A stretch of 25,033 nt of DNA from CAKOSP01 sp964371745 (lineage in GTDB: Bacteria; Bacillota_I; Bacilli_A; RF39; UBA660): the NCBI GenBank assembly GCA_964371745.1, contig CAYJNS010000007.1:1-25033 (forward strand). Reading direction: 5' to 3'. Within the stretch, counting starts at the first letter, position 1; each line of letters opens with the position of its first letter. Shown here one piece after another: positions 15,319 through 23,210 of the stretch. The notes under the pieces are model-generated. The model saw nothing but the letters and a program-made list of their open reading frames with translations. It searched no databases and had not been told where the DNA came from. The position numbers were made by a program, and so were the translations under genes.

Positions 15319-16572
15319 ATGCAAACGTTATTATTTTTTGAAGAATGTGAAGGCAAACTTTCTCATCAGTTATTTAATAGAAAAGATATTGATTTTGTAA
15401 TATTAAGAACAAATAAAAATGAAAAGTTTTTTAGTAAAGATTATTTGGAATATACAAGCAAATTTAAAGTTTTTGTAGCGGACTTTTATAGTAATATTGA
15501 AGATGAAATAAAACGTTTTAAGAAATGGTGTAAAGATAATAATATTGTAATTACTAATTTCTTAAATGATTCAGAATATTATTTAGAATATGCTAATAAT
15601 TTTGCGAATTTATTAGGTTTAGAATCGTTAAATCAAACACAAATTAATTGGGTAAGAGATAAAGTAGATATGAAAAAAAGATTTAATGAAATAGATTTAA
15701 ATACTGTAAAATATAGTCCGGTAGAAAGCAAAGAAGATATAAAAAGATTTTTTACTAGAAATGGATCAAAAAGAATAGTTTTTAAACCAAGAAGAAGTAT
15801 GAATAGTATTGAAGTATTTATAATAGATAGTTTAGAAGATATTGAGAATTTATTAATTACATTTAAACCTAATAAATATATGGTAGAAACTTTTTGCTAT
15901 GATAGAGAATGGTCTATTGAAAGTTTAGTACAAGACGGTATAGTTTTAGATTCATATTTAACTTTTATTCCTAATCCTACAATATGGGCTTCAATTGCTA
16001 ATGATTTAAATTGCCACATGACAGTGCCTATACATCCAAGTTATTTTAAATTTAAAGCAAAAGACTTAATACAAAAAATAGTAACAGGAATGAATTTGAA
16101 AAATGGTGTTATGACTATCGAAGTGTTTATAGATGAATTTGGCAATGTTTTACCTAGTGAGTTAGGTTGGCGATTACCAGGATGTCAAGCGACTACTAAT
16201 CATAGTTATTCTTATGGTATAAATATTTATGATATTTTAATAGATATTATGTTACATAAAAAAGTTGAATTAAAATATAGAGATAAAATTATGAGTGTTG
16301 GTGATTTATATTTACCAAATAAAGATGGTGTTGTTACTCATATAACATCATTAGAAGAACTATTAAGTATGAATGGTGTGATAGATGCAAAAATGAATGC
16401 TAAAATAGGTGAAAATATAGTTAAAAGACGCGTTGGTAATGATTCATCTGGTTGGGTTCAAGTTATGGGGACTTCTGAAGTGGATACACTTGAAAAAATG
16501 CTAAAAATATTTGATAATTATATTATTGAAACAAAAAAAGAAGGAGTGATCGAGTATGAAAAAAAGTATTAA
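15319..16572 (+). CDS. ATP-grasp ligase, amino-acid-ligase/carbamoyl-phosphate-synthase-like
   Basis: This second ATP-grasp protein, 417 residues, is not a copy of the first. An N-terminal Rossmann-like domain (about 1-110) leads to RDKVDMKKRF (113-122). ATP-grasp elements follow: IVFKPRRSMNS (153-163), VETFCYDREWSIESL (189-203) and the metal and phosphate site MTIEVFIDEFGNVLPSELGW followed by RLPG (265-288). The E-x-x-W-R-L-P-G ending corresponds to the E-x-N-x-R-x-x-G pattern of dipeptide and amino-acid ligases, with Trp in place of Asn. A C-terminal extension (about 320-417) resembles the lid domain of L-amino-acid ligases. It most likely forms an amide bond to an amino acid or small acid. 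It overlaps the lipoprotein gene by 17 nt. Confidence 0.86.
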   Translation: MQTLLFFEECEGKLSHQLFNRKDIDFVILRTNKNEKFFSKDYLEYTSKFKVFVADFYSNIEDEIKRFKKWCKDNNIVITNFLNDSEYYLEYANNFANLLGLESLNQTQINWVRDKVDMKKRFNEIDLNTVKYSPVESKEDIKRFFTRNGSKRIVFKPRRSMNSIEVFIIDSLEDIENLLITFKPNKYMVETFCYDREWSIESLVQDGIVLDSYLTFIPNPTIWASIANDLNCHMTVPIHPSYFKFKAKDLIQKIVTGMNLKNGVMTIEVFIDEFGNVLPSELGWRLPGCQATTNHSYSYGINIYDILIDIMLHKKVELKYRDKIMSVGDLYLPNKDGVVTHITSLEELLSMNGVIDAKMNAKIGENIVKRRVGNDSSGWVQVMGTSEVDTLEKMLKIFDNYIIETKKEGVIEYEKKY

Positions 16573-17326
16573 ATTAATATTAGCATTATGTTTGGTGTTG
16601 ATTACTGGGTGTTCTACTGAATTAAAAACAATAAACAATTTAGAGGATTTAAATGATAGTAAAATTGGAGTATATACTGGTTCAGAATTTGATACTATAA
16701 TTAATGACAATATTATAGGAGCTACAGTTACTTATTATAATAGCTATAGTGATGAAATATCAGCATTAAAATCAGGTAAAATAGATGCATTTTTAACTGA
16801 TGAACCACTATCTAAAGAAATTTTAAAACAAAACGATGGATTGAAAGTATTAGATAAAAAATTAACTGAAGATAGTTATGCTTTTGCAATAGATCCTAAA
16901 AAAGAAGAATTAAAACAAGAAATTGATATAATTATCAATGAAATGAAAAAGGATGAAACATTGTTAAAATTTGAAGAAAAATGGTTTGGTGATATTGAAG
17001 AAAATAAAAAACTAGAAAAATATGATTACGAACCAAGCAAAGGAACAATCAAATTTGCAACTGTTTCAGGTTCAGCGCCGTTTGCTTATATGAAAAGCAA
17101 TGAAATAGTTGGATATGATATAGATGTTATAAATTTTATTGGCTATAAATTAGGATATGAAATTGAAATAGTAGAAATGGCCTTTGAAGGAATGATTGCA
17201 GCAATTTCTACCGGAAAAGTTGACATGGCTGGATGTTCTATTATTGTAACAGAAGATAGAAAAAAATCTGTGTTGTTTTCCGAACCTAATTATACTGGTG
17301 GTATTGTATTAGTAGTTAGGGATTGA
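16556..17326 (+). CDS. amino-acid ABC transporter substrate-binding lipoprotein (family 3) with permuted lobe order
   Basis: This is the receptor of the importer encoded by this and the next two genes. A lipoprotein signal peptide ends in the lipobox I-T-G-C with lipidated Cys19. Normal family 3 proteins begin with the lobe carrying the PPFEY-like and GFDVDL motifs and end with KWFG. Here IGVYTGS (37-43), ALKSGKIDAFLTDEP and KWFG (142-145) come first, and the normally N-terminal GTIKFATVSGSAPFAY (163-178), VGYDIDV (185-191), TEDRKKSVLFSEPNYTGG (232-249) come last. The domain is therefore circularly permuted. I recall this order in larger Bacillota proteins fused to a permease; here receptor and permease are separate genes 4 nt apart. 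Ligand probably a polar amino acid or pathway precursor. Ribosome site AAGGAGTGAT at 16541-16550. Confidence 0.9.
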   Translation: MKKSIKLILALCLVLITGCSTELKTINNLEDLNDSKIGVYTGSEFDTIINDNIIGATVTYYNSYSDEISALKSGKIDAFLTDEPLSKEILKQNDGLKVLDKKLTEDSYAFAIDPKKEELKQEIDIIINEMKKDETLLKFEEKWFGDIEENKKLEKYDYEPSKGTIKFATVSGSAPFAYMKSNEIVGYDIDVINFIGYKLGYEIEIVEMAFEGMIAAISTGKVDMAGCSIIVTEDRKKSVLFSEPNYTGGIVLVVRD

Positions 17327-17330
17327 TATT

Positions 17331-18125
17331 ATGAAAAAACATAACAAAAAGATCATTATATTTACAATTATAATTACCTTATTAAGTGTTTTGTCAATAT
17401 TGTTCAAAGATAATATTATTGAAATTTGTAAACCTATATATAATAGTTTTTATAGAACAATAATAGAAGAAGATAGATATATATTATTGTTACGTGGTTT
17501 AAATGCGACATTACAAATATCAATATTGTCATGTATATTTGGAACTATTTTAGCTTTAGGAAGTTGCTATATAAGAAGAGCTGATAATAAATTTGTATCA
17601 ACTTTAGGAAAAATATACATAATTGTAATTCAAGGTGTTCCAATCACAGTTTTATTATTAGTTTTTTATTATGTCATTTTTGGAAGTATGGACATAAATC
17701 CTATAATTGTAGCTGTAATAACATTCTCATTATATTTTTCAGCATATACTGCAGAAATATTTAGAGGTGCATTAAATTCAATAAATATAAATCAAATACA
17801 AGCATCATACTCATTAGGATTTAGTAAAATTCAAACATTAAAATACATTATATTACCGCAAGCGTTAAGCTATACTATTCCTGTGTATAAAAATGAAACA
17901 GTAACATTAATAAAATTGACTTCAATAGCTGGATATATTTCAATTATGGATTTAACAAAAGCTAGTGATATTATTAGAAATAGAACTTATGAGGCATTTT
18001 TTCCTTTAATAGTAATTGCTATTGTATATTTCTTAATATGTTATGTTGTATCGAAATGTTTAAATTATTTTTATAAAAAAGTTAATCCAAGATGTAAGGA
18101 GGAACAAAAAAATGTTAAAAATTAA
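17331..18125 (+). CDS. amino-acid ABC transporter permease (HisM/GlnP type)
   Basis: A 264-residue inner-membrane subunit with an N-terminal membrane helix, a short outside segment and then the conserved permease core starting LLRGLNATLQISILSCIFG. IQGVPITVLLLVFYYVIFG is the typical helix 3 region of polar amino-acid permeases. The cytoplasmic EAA-type coupling loop reads QASYSLGFSKIQTLKYIIL followed by PQAL, where the ATPase docks. YEAFFPLIVIAIVYFLI closes the core. The protein probably works as a homodimer with the ATPase downstream, whose gene it overlaps by 14 nt; its last codons include the AAGGAGG site of that gene. Confidence 0.93.
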   Translation: MKKHNKKIIIFTIIITLLSVLSILFKDNIIEICKPIYNSFYRTIIEEDRYILLLRGLNATLQISILSCIFGTILALGSCYIRRADNKFVSTLGKIYIIVIQGVPITVLLLVFYYVIFGSMDINPIIVAVITFSLYFSAYTAEIFRGALNSININQIQASYSLGFSKIQTLKYIILPQALSYTIPVYKNETVTLIKLTSIAGYISIMDLTKASDIIRNRTYEAFFPLIVIAIVYFLICYVVSKCLNYFYKKVNPRCKEEQKNVKN

Positions 18126-18765
18126 TAATTTATATAAAAAATATAAAGACAATGAAGTTTTAAAAGATATTTCTTTAGAAATTAGACAAGGTGAAGTCGT
18201 TGCAATATTTGGAAAATCTGGTTGTGGTAAGAGCACATTATTAAAATGTATAAATAAATTGGAGGATATAGATTTAGGGCAAATATATTTTGAAGGTAAA
18301 GATATAAGAAAAATTGATAATGTTGAATTGAGAAAGAAAATTGGTATAGTGTTTCAAGAATACAATTTGTTTGAACACTTAACAGTTTTAGATAATTTAA
18401 TATTAGGTCCAGTTAAAATAAATAAAATAGTTAAAAAGACTGCAATAGAAAATGCAAAAAAACTATTGAAAAAAATAGGTTTAGAAGATAAAATAAATAA
18501 TTATCCAGATGAATTGTCAGGTGGACAAAAACAAAGAGTGGCTATTATAAGAACTTTGCTTATGAAACCAAAGTTAATTATGCTAGATGAACCTACTAGT
18601 GCTTTAGATAAAGAAATGAAATATGAAGTTTTAAAGTTAGTAAAACAATTGATAAAAGAAGGAATGACATTAATTATTGTTACACATGAAACTGAATTTG
18701 TTAAAAGAATATCAGATAGAACAATTACTTTAGAAAAAGGTAAAATAAAGAAACAAAAAATATAG
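18112..18765 (+). CDS. amino-acid ABC transporter ATP-binding protein (GlnQ type)
   Basis: All nucleotide-binding motifs are present in 217 residues: Walker A GKSGCGKST (34-42), Q-loop Gln82 in VFQEYN, signature LSGGQ (135-139), Walker B LIMLDEPTSALD (155-166) and switch His192 in VTHE. This is the ordinary polar amino-acid importer ATPase, slightly shorter than the usual 240 residues at the C-terminus. With the preceding two genes it forms a complete importer. Its position between the ligases and the kinases suggests it feeds the pathway with an amino acid or recovers the product; direction is import by family. Confidence 0.95.
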   Translation: MLKINNLYKKYKDNEVLKDISLEIRQGEVVAIFGKSGCGKSTLLKCINKLEDIDLGQIYFEGKDIRKIDNVELRKKIGIVFQEYNLFEHLTVLDNLILGPVKINKIVKKTAIENAKKLLKKIGLEDKINNYPDELSGGQKQRVAIIRTLLMKPKLIMLDEPTSALDKEMKYEVLKLVKQLIKEGMTLIIVTHETEFVKRISDRTITLEKGKIKKQKI

Positions 18766-18772
18766 GTGGATT

Positions 18773-19720
18773 ATGAATATAAATAATTTTAAAAAATTTA
18801 AAAATTATACAATTGAAAAGATTCTTTTTACTGGTGATTCACCTGTAAAAAAATATTTATTGTTAAAAGATAGTAAAAAATATATATTACGTTTATATAA
18901 TCAGAATTTTATTTCATCCAGATTAGTGGCTTTTAATAATATTAAAAAGCTTTATGTTAATGGCATACATGTTCCAAAACCAATTGAAATTGGAAGTTGT
19001 AACGATAGTCAATATGCTTATATGATATTAGAATGGGTAAATGGAAAGTCCATAGAGGATTTAATAAAAAGTAATAATGAGCAAACTGCAATTCAGTTTG
19101 GAATTAAAAGTGGTCAAGAACTAAGGAAACTCCATTCCGTTGAATCATACAATAATCCTAATATATTTTTAGAATACAAAGAAAAAATATCAAAGAAAAA
19201 AGCAAAATTTTTATCATTAGGTTTAAGATATGACGATATTTTATTTATTTTTGATTATTTAGAAAAAAGTCGAAGTTTACTTCATAATAATCAATCATCT
19301 ATAATACATGGTGATATTCATGCAGGCAATATAATATTATCTGATGATAATAAACAGTTTTTTATAGATTTAGATGTTTGTAAAAAAAGTGCTTCTTGGT
19401 ATGATTTAGCAAGCAATGCATGCTTGTTGAACAATAATATGTATTATGTTGGTTTATTTGATGGTTATTTTAATGAAAAAATTCCAGATACCTTTTGGGA
19501 AGTTTATACTTTTTATGGTTGCTTACATTGTTTAGATTATATATTGTATTCAATAAGATGCGAAAAGCTTGATTTAGATCATGGTTTGAAAATATTAAAT
19601 AATTTTTTAAATTCTACTAGAGGTTTAGATAATTTTATTCCAGAGTGGTATATAGAAACTAAAAATAATTATATAAAAAGTTTAGGAGGCAAAGAATATG
19701 AAAGAATTAGTAAAATTTAA
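18773..19720 (+). CDS. APH/choline-kinase-family phosphotransferase (first of two)
   Basis: This family phosphorylates hydroxyl groups of small molecules with ATP. The 315-residue protein has an N-lobe with YILRLYN (the ATP-lysine position is Arg here) and the hinge AYMILEWVNGKS (about 81-92). The C-lobe has the catalytic loop IIHGDIHAGNI with Asp181 and Asn186, and the metal-binding IDLDV with Asp199/Asp201 in place of DFG or DxD. Members include aminoglycoside kinases, choline or ethanolamine kinases and homoserine kinases, so the substrate cannot be named. Its place inside a biosynthetic operon, next to a nucleotidyltransferase, suggests that it phosphorylates a pathway intermediate rather than an antibiotic. 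The end overlaps the radical SAM gene by 23 nt. Confidence 0.88.
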   Translation: MNINNFKKFKNYTIEKILFTGDSPVKKYLLLKDSKKYILRLYNQNFISSRLVAFNNIKKLYVNGIHVPKPIEIGSCNDSQYAYMILEWVNGKSIEDLIKSNNEQTAIQFGIKSGQELRKLHSVESYNNPNIFLEYKEKISKKKAKFLSLGLRYDDILFIFDYLEKSRSLLHNNQSSIIHGDIHAGNIILSDDNKQFFIDLDVCKKSASWYDLASNACLLNNNMYYVGLFDGYFNEKIPDTFWEVYTFYGCLHCLDYILYSIRCEKLDLDHGLKILNNFLNSTRGLDNFIPEWYIETKNNYIKSLGGKEYERISKI

Positions 19721-20633
19721 AGGAAATAGGGTTATATTAATGGCATGCTCAAAGTGTAATGTTGCATGTGCTCATTGTTATATTGGGTTCAAAGGGAATC
19801 GTGAACCCGAGCAATTAGCAGAATTAACTCAAAGTTTTATAGAGAGTGGAAAACATGTTAGAATTGATGGTGCAGAAGTTTTGACAGATTTAGGCTATTT
19901 GAAATCGTATAAAATCGCAGGACAAGACTGGATTATGTCAAATGGATTGAGAATTTTTAGAGAACCAGAACTTATTGATATAATGAAAGAGTATGGAATA
20001 GATACAGTTTATATGTCTTATCATTTTGGCATTCAAAATGAATTAAACGAAATAACAGTAAATATGCTAAACGAAGTCATAAAAAAACTCCGTGAAAAAG
20101 ATATGAAAGTTGTATTAATGACTACCATAACTAATAAAAATGTAAGTGATATATCAAAAATTTGTGACATATCAAAAGAATTGGGGGCTACTGGTATTGA
20201 ATTTAATAAATTATTTAATCAAGGTAAAGCTAAAAAATTAATGGATTTAGAGTTATCAAATAATGATTATGATACATTCTTTAGTCAATTGCATACATCA
20301 AGAGAAAAGTTTGGTATATCGGAATTAGAAATAGCCAGAAGTGGAACTTTTGGTGTTGATACTATTTTTAAACCGAACAATTTTAAATGTAGTGCTGGAA
20401 TTCGTAAAGTTGTAATTACACCAGATAATAGAGTTTATGGTTGTACTAGCATTTGTAAACCAGGATATGAAATTGGACAATATATAGGTGGCCAAATTTA
20501 TATATATAGTGATTTTTACAATGATAGATCATGGTGTCTTAGTGATAAATTAGGAGCATTAAATATTGAAGATATAACAGAATTATCATCACCGCAAGTG
20601 AAGAGACTTACTAGATATGATATAACGAAATAA
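19698..20633 (+). CDS. radical SAM enzyme with an auxiliary-cluster (SPASM/twitch-like) C-terminus
   Basis: Radical SAM enzymes reductively cleave S-adenosylmethionine with a 4Fe-4S cluster to start radical chemistry. The cluster motif CNVACAHC gives Cys20, Cys24 and Cys27 (C-x3-C-x2-C), with an extra Cys17 just before. Downstream HVRIDGAEVL takes the place of the usual GGEP motif, with DGAE instead. The C-terminal part carries Cys231, Cys249, Cys253 and Cys280 around VVITPDNRVYGCTSIC, the pattern of a SPASM or twitch domain holding an auxiliary Fe-S cluster. Such enzymes modify peptides, sugars or amino acids. No short precursor-peptide gene is seen beside it, which argues against a classic RiPP. 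AGGAGGCAAAGA overlaps the end of the kinase gene and serves as its ribosome site. Confidence 0.9.
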   Translation: MKELVKFKGNRVILMACSKCNVACAHCYIGFKGNREPEQLAELTQSFIESGKHVRIDGAEVLTDLGYLKSYKIAGQDWIMSNGLRIFREPELIDIMKEYGIDTVYMSYHFGIQNELNEITVNMLNEVIKKLREKDMKVVLMTTITNKNVSDISKICDISKELGATGIEFNKLFNQGKAKKLMDLELSNNDYDTFFSQLHTSREKFGISELEIARSGTFGVDTIFKPNNFKCSAGIRKVVITPDNRVYGCTSICKPGYEIGQYIGGQIYIYSDFYNDRSWCLSDKLGALNIEDITELSSPQVKRLTRYDITK

Positions 20634-20658
20634 AAAAATCATGAAAGAGAGTGATATT

Positions 20659-21567
20659 ATGCTAGAGAATTTAGAAGAAATTGCTAAAACAATTTTTGAG
20701 ATAAACAATCTTGGAGTAATAAATAGTATAGAAAAAATAAATATAGGTTTTAATAATAGTATTTATTGTGTAAATGATGAGTATATTATTAAAATATGTA
20801 AAAAAGAAGAAAAAGAAAAGGGTATAAAACAAGAAATAGATTTCTATCAGTACAGTGTTCATAATTTTCATCCTAAATTAATAGCTTCAGATTTAACAAA
20901 AAAAGAGGTACCTTTCATTTATCTAGTAGAAGAATCAATTGAAGGAATTAATCTCTATGATGTATGGACAAAATTATCAAATTCACAAAAAAAAGAGATT
21001 TTAATACAACTATTAGGTATTATGAAATTACTTCATAAAAGAAGGATCAATAATAAGGAAGGATTATTTAAAATAATGAAATCTTATAGTAATTACCTAG
21101 AAAAAGCGAAAACTTCTTCATTATTTTCACAATCACAAGTAGAATATTTACAGGAATTAGAACTTGTCATACCACAATATTTTTCAAAAGCTGATTTTAG
21201 TTATATTCACGGAGATATTCATTTTAATAATCTAATACTAGATAATGGTGGAAAATTAAAGATAATTGATTTTGAAAATTATGCAGGCTTTCCTAAAGAT
21301 AAAGAATTTGATTCAATATCAAGGATGGCAAGACAGCCTAAATCTTACAGGCAAAATGGTAATAATAATTTACTAATTTCAGAGAACTGCTCAGAAATTC
21401 TTCCTTTTTTTAAAGAAAATTATAAAGAAGTTTGTAATGTACCTTCATTTAATGAAAGATTGCTTATATATGATTGTTTAAATTCTCTAAAGTGGATTTT
21501 TAAATATCCTGAGCATGAAGTCTATCATAATATTCTTTTCGATAAAAGTAAAAGATTAATAAAATAA
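20659..21567 (+). CDS. APH/choline-kinase-family phosphotransferase (second of two)
   Basis: A second, clearly diverged kinase of the same fold, about 302 residues. The N-lobe has YIIKICKKEEKE with the ATP-binding Lys, and the hinge is FIYLVEESIEG. The catalytic loop is YIHGDIHFNNLIL (Asp186 counted from this start) and the metal site KIIDFENYAGF (Asp204). The HGDIHFNN form is typical of small-molecule kinases such as choline, thiamine or aminoglycoside kinases. I prefer the ATG at 20659, which has GAGAGTGAT upstream, over the in-frame ATG at 20641, which has none. Two such kinases in one operon suggest two different phosphorylation steps or two substrates. Confidence 0.86.
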   Translation: MLENLEEIAKTIFEINNLGVINSIEKINIGFNNSIYCVNDEYIIKICKKEEKEKGIKQEIDFYQYSVHNFHPKLIASDLTKKEVPFIYLVEESIEGINLYDVWTKLSNSQKKEILIQLLGIMKLLHKRRINNKEGLFKIMKSYSNYLEKAKTSSLFSQSQVEYLQELELVIPQYFSKADFSYIHGDIHFNNLILDNGGKLKIIDFENYAGFPKDKEFDSISRMARQPKSYRQNGNNNLLISENCSEILPFFKENYKEVCNVPSFNERLLIYDCLNSLKWIFKYPEHEVYHNILFDKSKRLIK

Positions 21568-21575
21568 TATAAAAC

Positions 21576-21595
21576 TAATTATTATATAATAATTA
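21576..21595. repeat. 20-bp perfect AT palindrome between kinase and nucleotidyltransferase genes
   Basis: TAATTATTATATAATAATTA is identical to its reverse complement and lies in the largest gap (44 nt) inside the operon, 6 nt before the ribosome site of the next gene. It contains TATAAT (21585-21590), but no -35 is seen. It could be an operator or an internal weak promoter; AT-rich chance is possible. Confidence 0.4.
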
Positions 21596-21611
21596 AGAAA
21601 GGAGTGGTGAA

Positions 21612-22676
21612 TTGAAATATGTGATTATGTCTGGAGGACAAGGAACGAGATGGAATAATTATAATAATATAACTAAACAGGAAGCTGTAATAAATAATGA
21701 AACAATATTACAAAGAATTGTTAGGCAATTAAAAGCTCGAACATCCGATTCTATAATAATACTTTCAAGTAATATTAATCACCACATTGATGGTTGCTCT
21801 TTAGTAACATCAGATTATAAAGATTATTACAGAAGTAAATATGCTTATGAATTAATTGATGATGAAATAACATATTTATATGGTGATACTTATTATAGTG
21901 ATGAAGTGGTTGAAAAAATAATAACAGAAGAAGTAGTTGATATTATGTTTTTCGGAAATACAGATTCAATTGTTGGAGTAAAGGTAAAAGATTATAAAAA
22001 ATTTAAAGATGTTATTAGTAAATGTAATGGAACTAGTTCATTATATCAATCTTTTAAATATTTGAAAATTGATGGAATTATACCAAAAAGATTTTACAAT
22101 ATTGGAAATGAAGTGTATAATATAAATGTGCTAGAAGATTATGAAAGTTTATATACAGTAACAAATGAATTAAGTGAAAACGGCAATCTTATCAGTATAG
22201 GGATAATCTGGAATGTGGGAATAGCTTGGCAAGATGATATATTAAAGAAACTTGTTGCAATGTATGAAGTGGAATATATCCAAAATATATTACTTGAAGA
22301 TTATTACCAATTTTTGAAAACAATATATAGAGGGAGTTTGTCAGAAACATCAATTAATAAAAAATATGATTTAATGGTTGGTAGTGGTAATACTGTTGCT
22401 GTATTCCAAATTAAAATTCCAAATCCTCATTTTAATATTCAACAACAAAAAAAAACTATTGCTTGTGAACAAATAAGCAAGCTTAAAAAACAAATACGTA
22501 GTGTATATAAACCAATAGTGAGTAATAATAGTTATGATAATATAATTCATATGACTGATACTCCGATTGAAACTGCAAAAACAATGAAAATCATAGGTGA
22601 GTATGGAATAGATTTATTTAGGTTAAAAGAAAAAAAAGAAAATAGGAGGAAAGTATATGAAAGAAGTAATATATAA
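21612..22676 (+). CDS. nucleotidyltransferase fused to a nucleoside-diphosphate-kinase-like domain
   Basis: Residues 1 to about 185 form a sugar- or choline-phosphate nucleotidyltransferase domain: the nucleotide loop is MSGGQGTRW (6-14), followed by ITKQEAVINNETILQRIVRQ (20-39) and a GDTYYS metal-site strand (91-96). Such enzymes make NDP- or CDP-activated compounds. Residues about 190-335 look like a nucleoside-diphosphate kinase: GSGNTVAVFQI (257-267) matches the SGPVVAMV strand, and DNIIHMTDTPIETAK (309-323) matches the active-site NIIHGSDSPESA segment, keeping the catalytic-type His313. The IKPD motif expected near residue 195 is replaced by IIWNV, so the domain may be inactive or altered. 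The start is TTG at 21612 with AAAGGAG 7 nt upstream. The end overlaps the Nudix gene by 20 nt. Confidence 0.8.
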   Translation: MKYVIMSGGQGTRWNNYNNITKQEAVINNETILQRIVRQLKARTSDSIIILSSNINHHIDGCSLVTSDYKDYYRSKYAYELIDDEITYLYGDTYYSDEVVEKIITEEVVDIMFFGNTDSIVGVKVKDYKKFKDVISKCNGTSSLYQSFKYLKIDGIIPKRFYNIGNEVYNINVLEDYESLYTVTNELSENGNLISIGIIWNVGIAWQDDILKKLVAMYEVEYIQNILLEDYYQFLKTIYRGSLSETSINKKYDLMVGSGNTVAVFQIKIPNPHFNIQQQKKTIACEQISKLKKQIRSVYKPIVSNNSYDNIIHMTDTPIETAKTMKIIGEYGIDLFRLKEKKENRRKVYERSNI

Positions 22677-23184
22677 TAAACATAATTTAAAGGAAGTGGA
22701 TATAAATAAAAGAGTGTATCGAGCAAGAGCATTAATAATAAATTCAGATGAAGAAATTCTTTTAGGATTTTGCAAAAATACTTATCAATTTCCAGGTGGA
22801 TATGCTGATGAAAATGAAACACTTTCTGACTGTTTAAAAAGGGAAGTATTGGAAGAAACTGGAATTGTCATTGAGAATAAACAATATAATCCATTTTATA
22901 TTATAAAACATTATAATCCTAATCATCCAGAAGAAGGTATAAATAGATATACAGAATTAAATTACTTTGTTATTCTTACTGATCAAAAATATAATATCGA
23001 AAATATGAATCTTGATGAAGGTGAAAAAAAAAATAATTTTGAATTAAGATATGTAAAGTTAAAAGATTTTGAGAAAACGTTAAATGATAGTATAAAAGAC
23101 AATAGGAAAAATGAAATAGTATATCCAGAAATGTTATCTGTCCTAAAAACGTTTTTAAAATTAGAAAAAGATACATGTTTTTAA
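22657..23184 (+). CDS. Nudix hydrolase (first of two)
   Basis: Nudix enzymes split nucleoside-diphosphate-linked compounds. The 175-residue protein has an intact Nudix box: Gly48, Glu54, Arg62-Glu63, Glu66-Glu67 and Gly69, in GGYADENE followed by REVLEETG. The C-terminal third has no special motif. The protein resembles the one at 24009-24542 along its whole length: both share NTYQFPGG, an F-I-I/L-K/R-HY motif and an ending with PEML-V. AGGAGGAAAG lies inside the end of the preceding gene and the two overlap by 20 nt. Within the operon it may trim a nucleotide-activated intermediate made by the nucleotidyltransferase, or remove a wrong product. Confidence 0.93.
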   Translation: MKEVIYNKHNLKEVDINKRVYRARALIINSDEEILLGFCKNTYQFPGGYADENETLSDCLKREVLEETGIVIENKQYNPFYIIKHYNPNHPEEGINRYTELNYFVILTDQKYNIENMNLDEGEKKNNFELRYVKLKDFEKTLNDSIKDNRKNEIVYPEMLSVLKTFLKLEKDTCF

Positions 23185-23210
23185 AATAATTAATTAAACG
23201 AGGTGATAAT

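Noticed and set aside
18773..19720. Aminoglycoside resistance gene
   Set aside because: The fold is shared, but location inside a biosynthetic operon and lack of subtype motifs make a pathway kinase more likely.
20641..20658. Earlier ATG for the second APH-like kinase
   Set aside because: It has no ribosome site, whereas ATG 20659 has GAGAGTGAT upstream; the extra residues add no conserved sequence.
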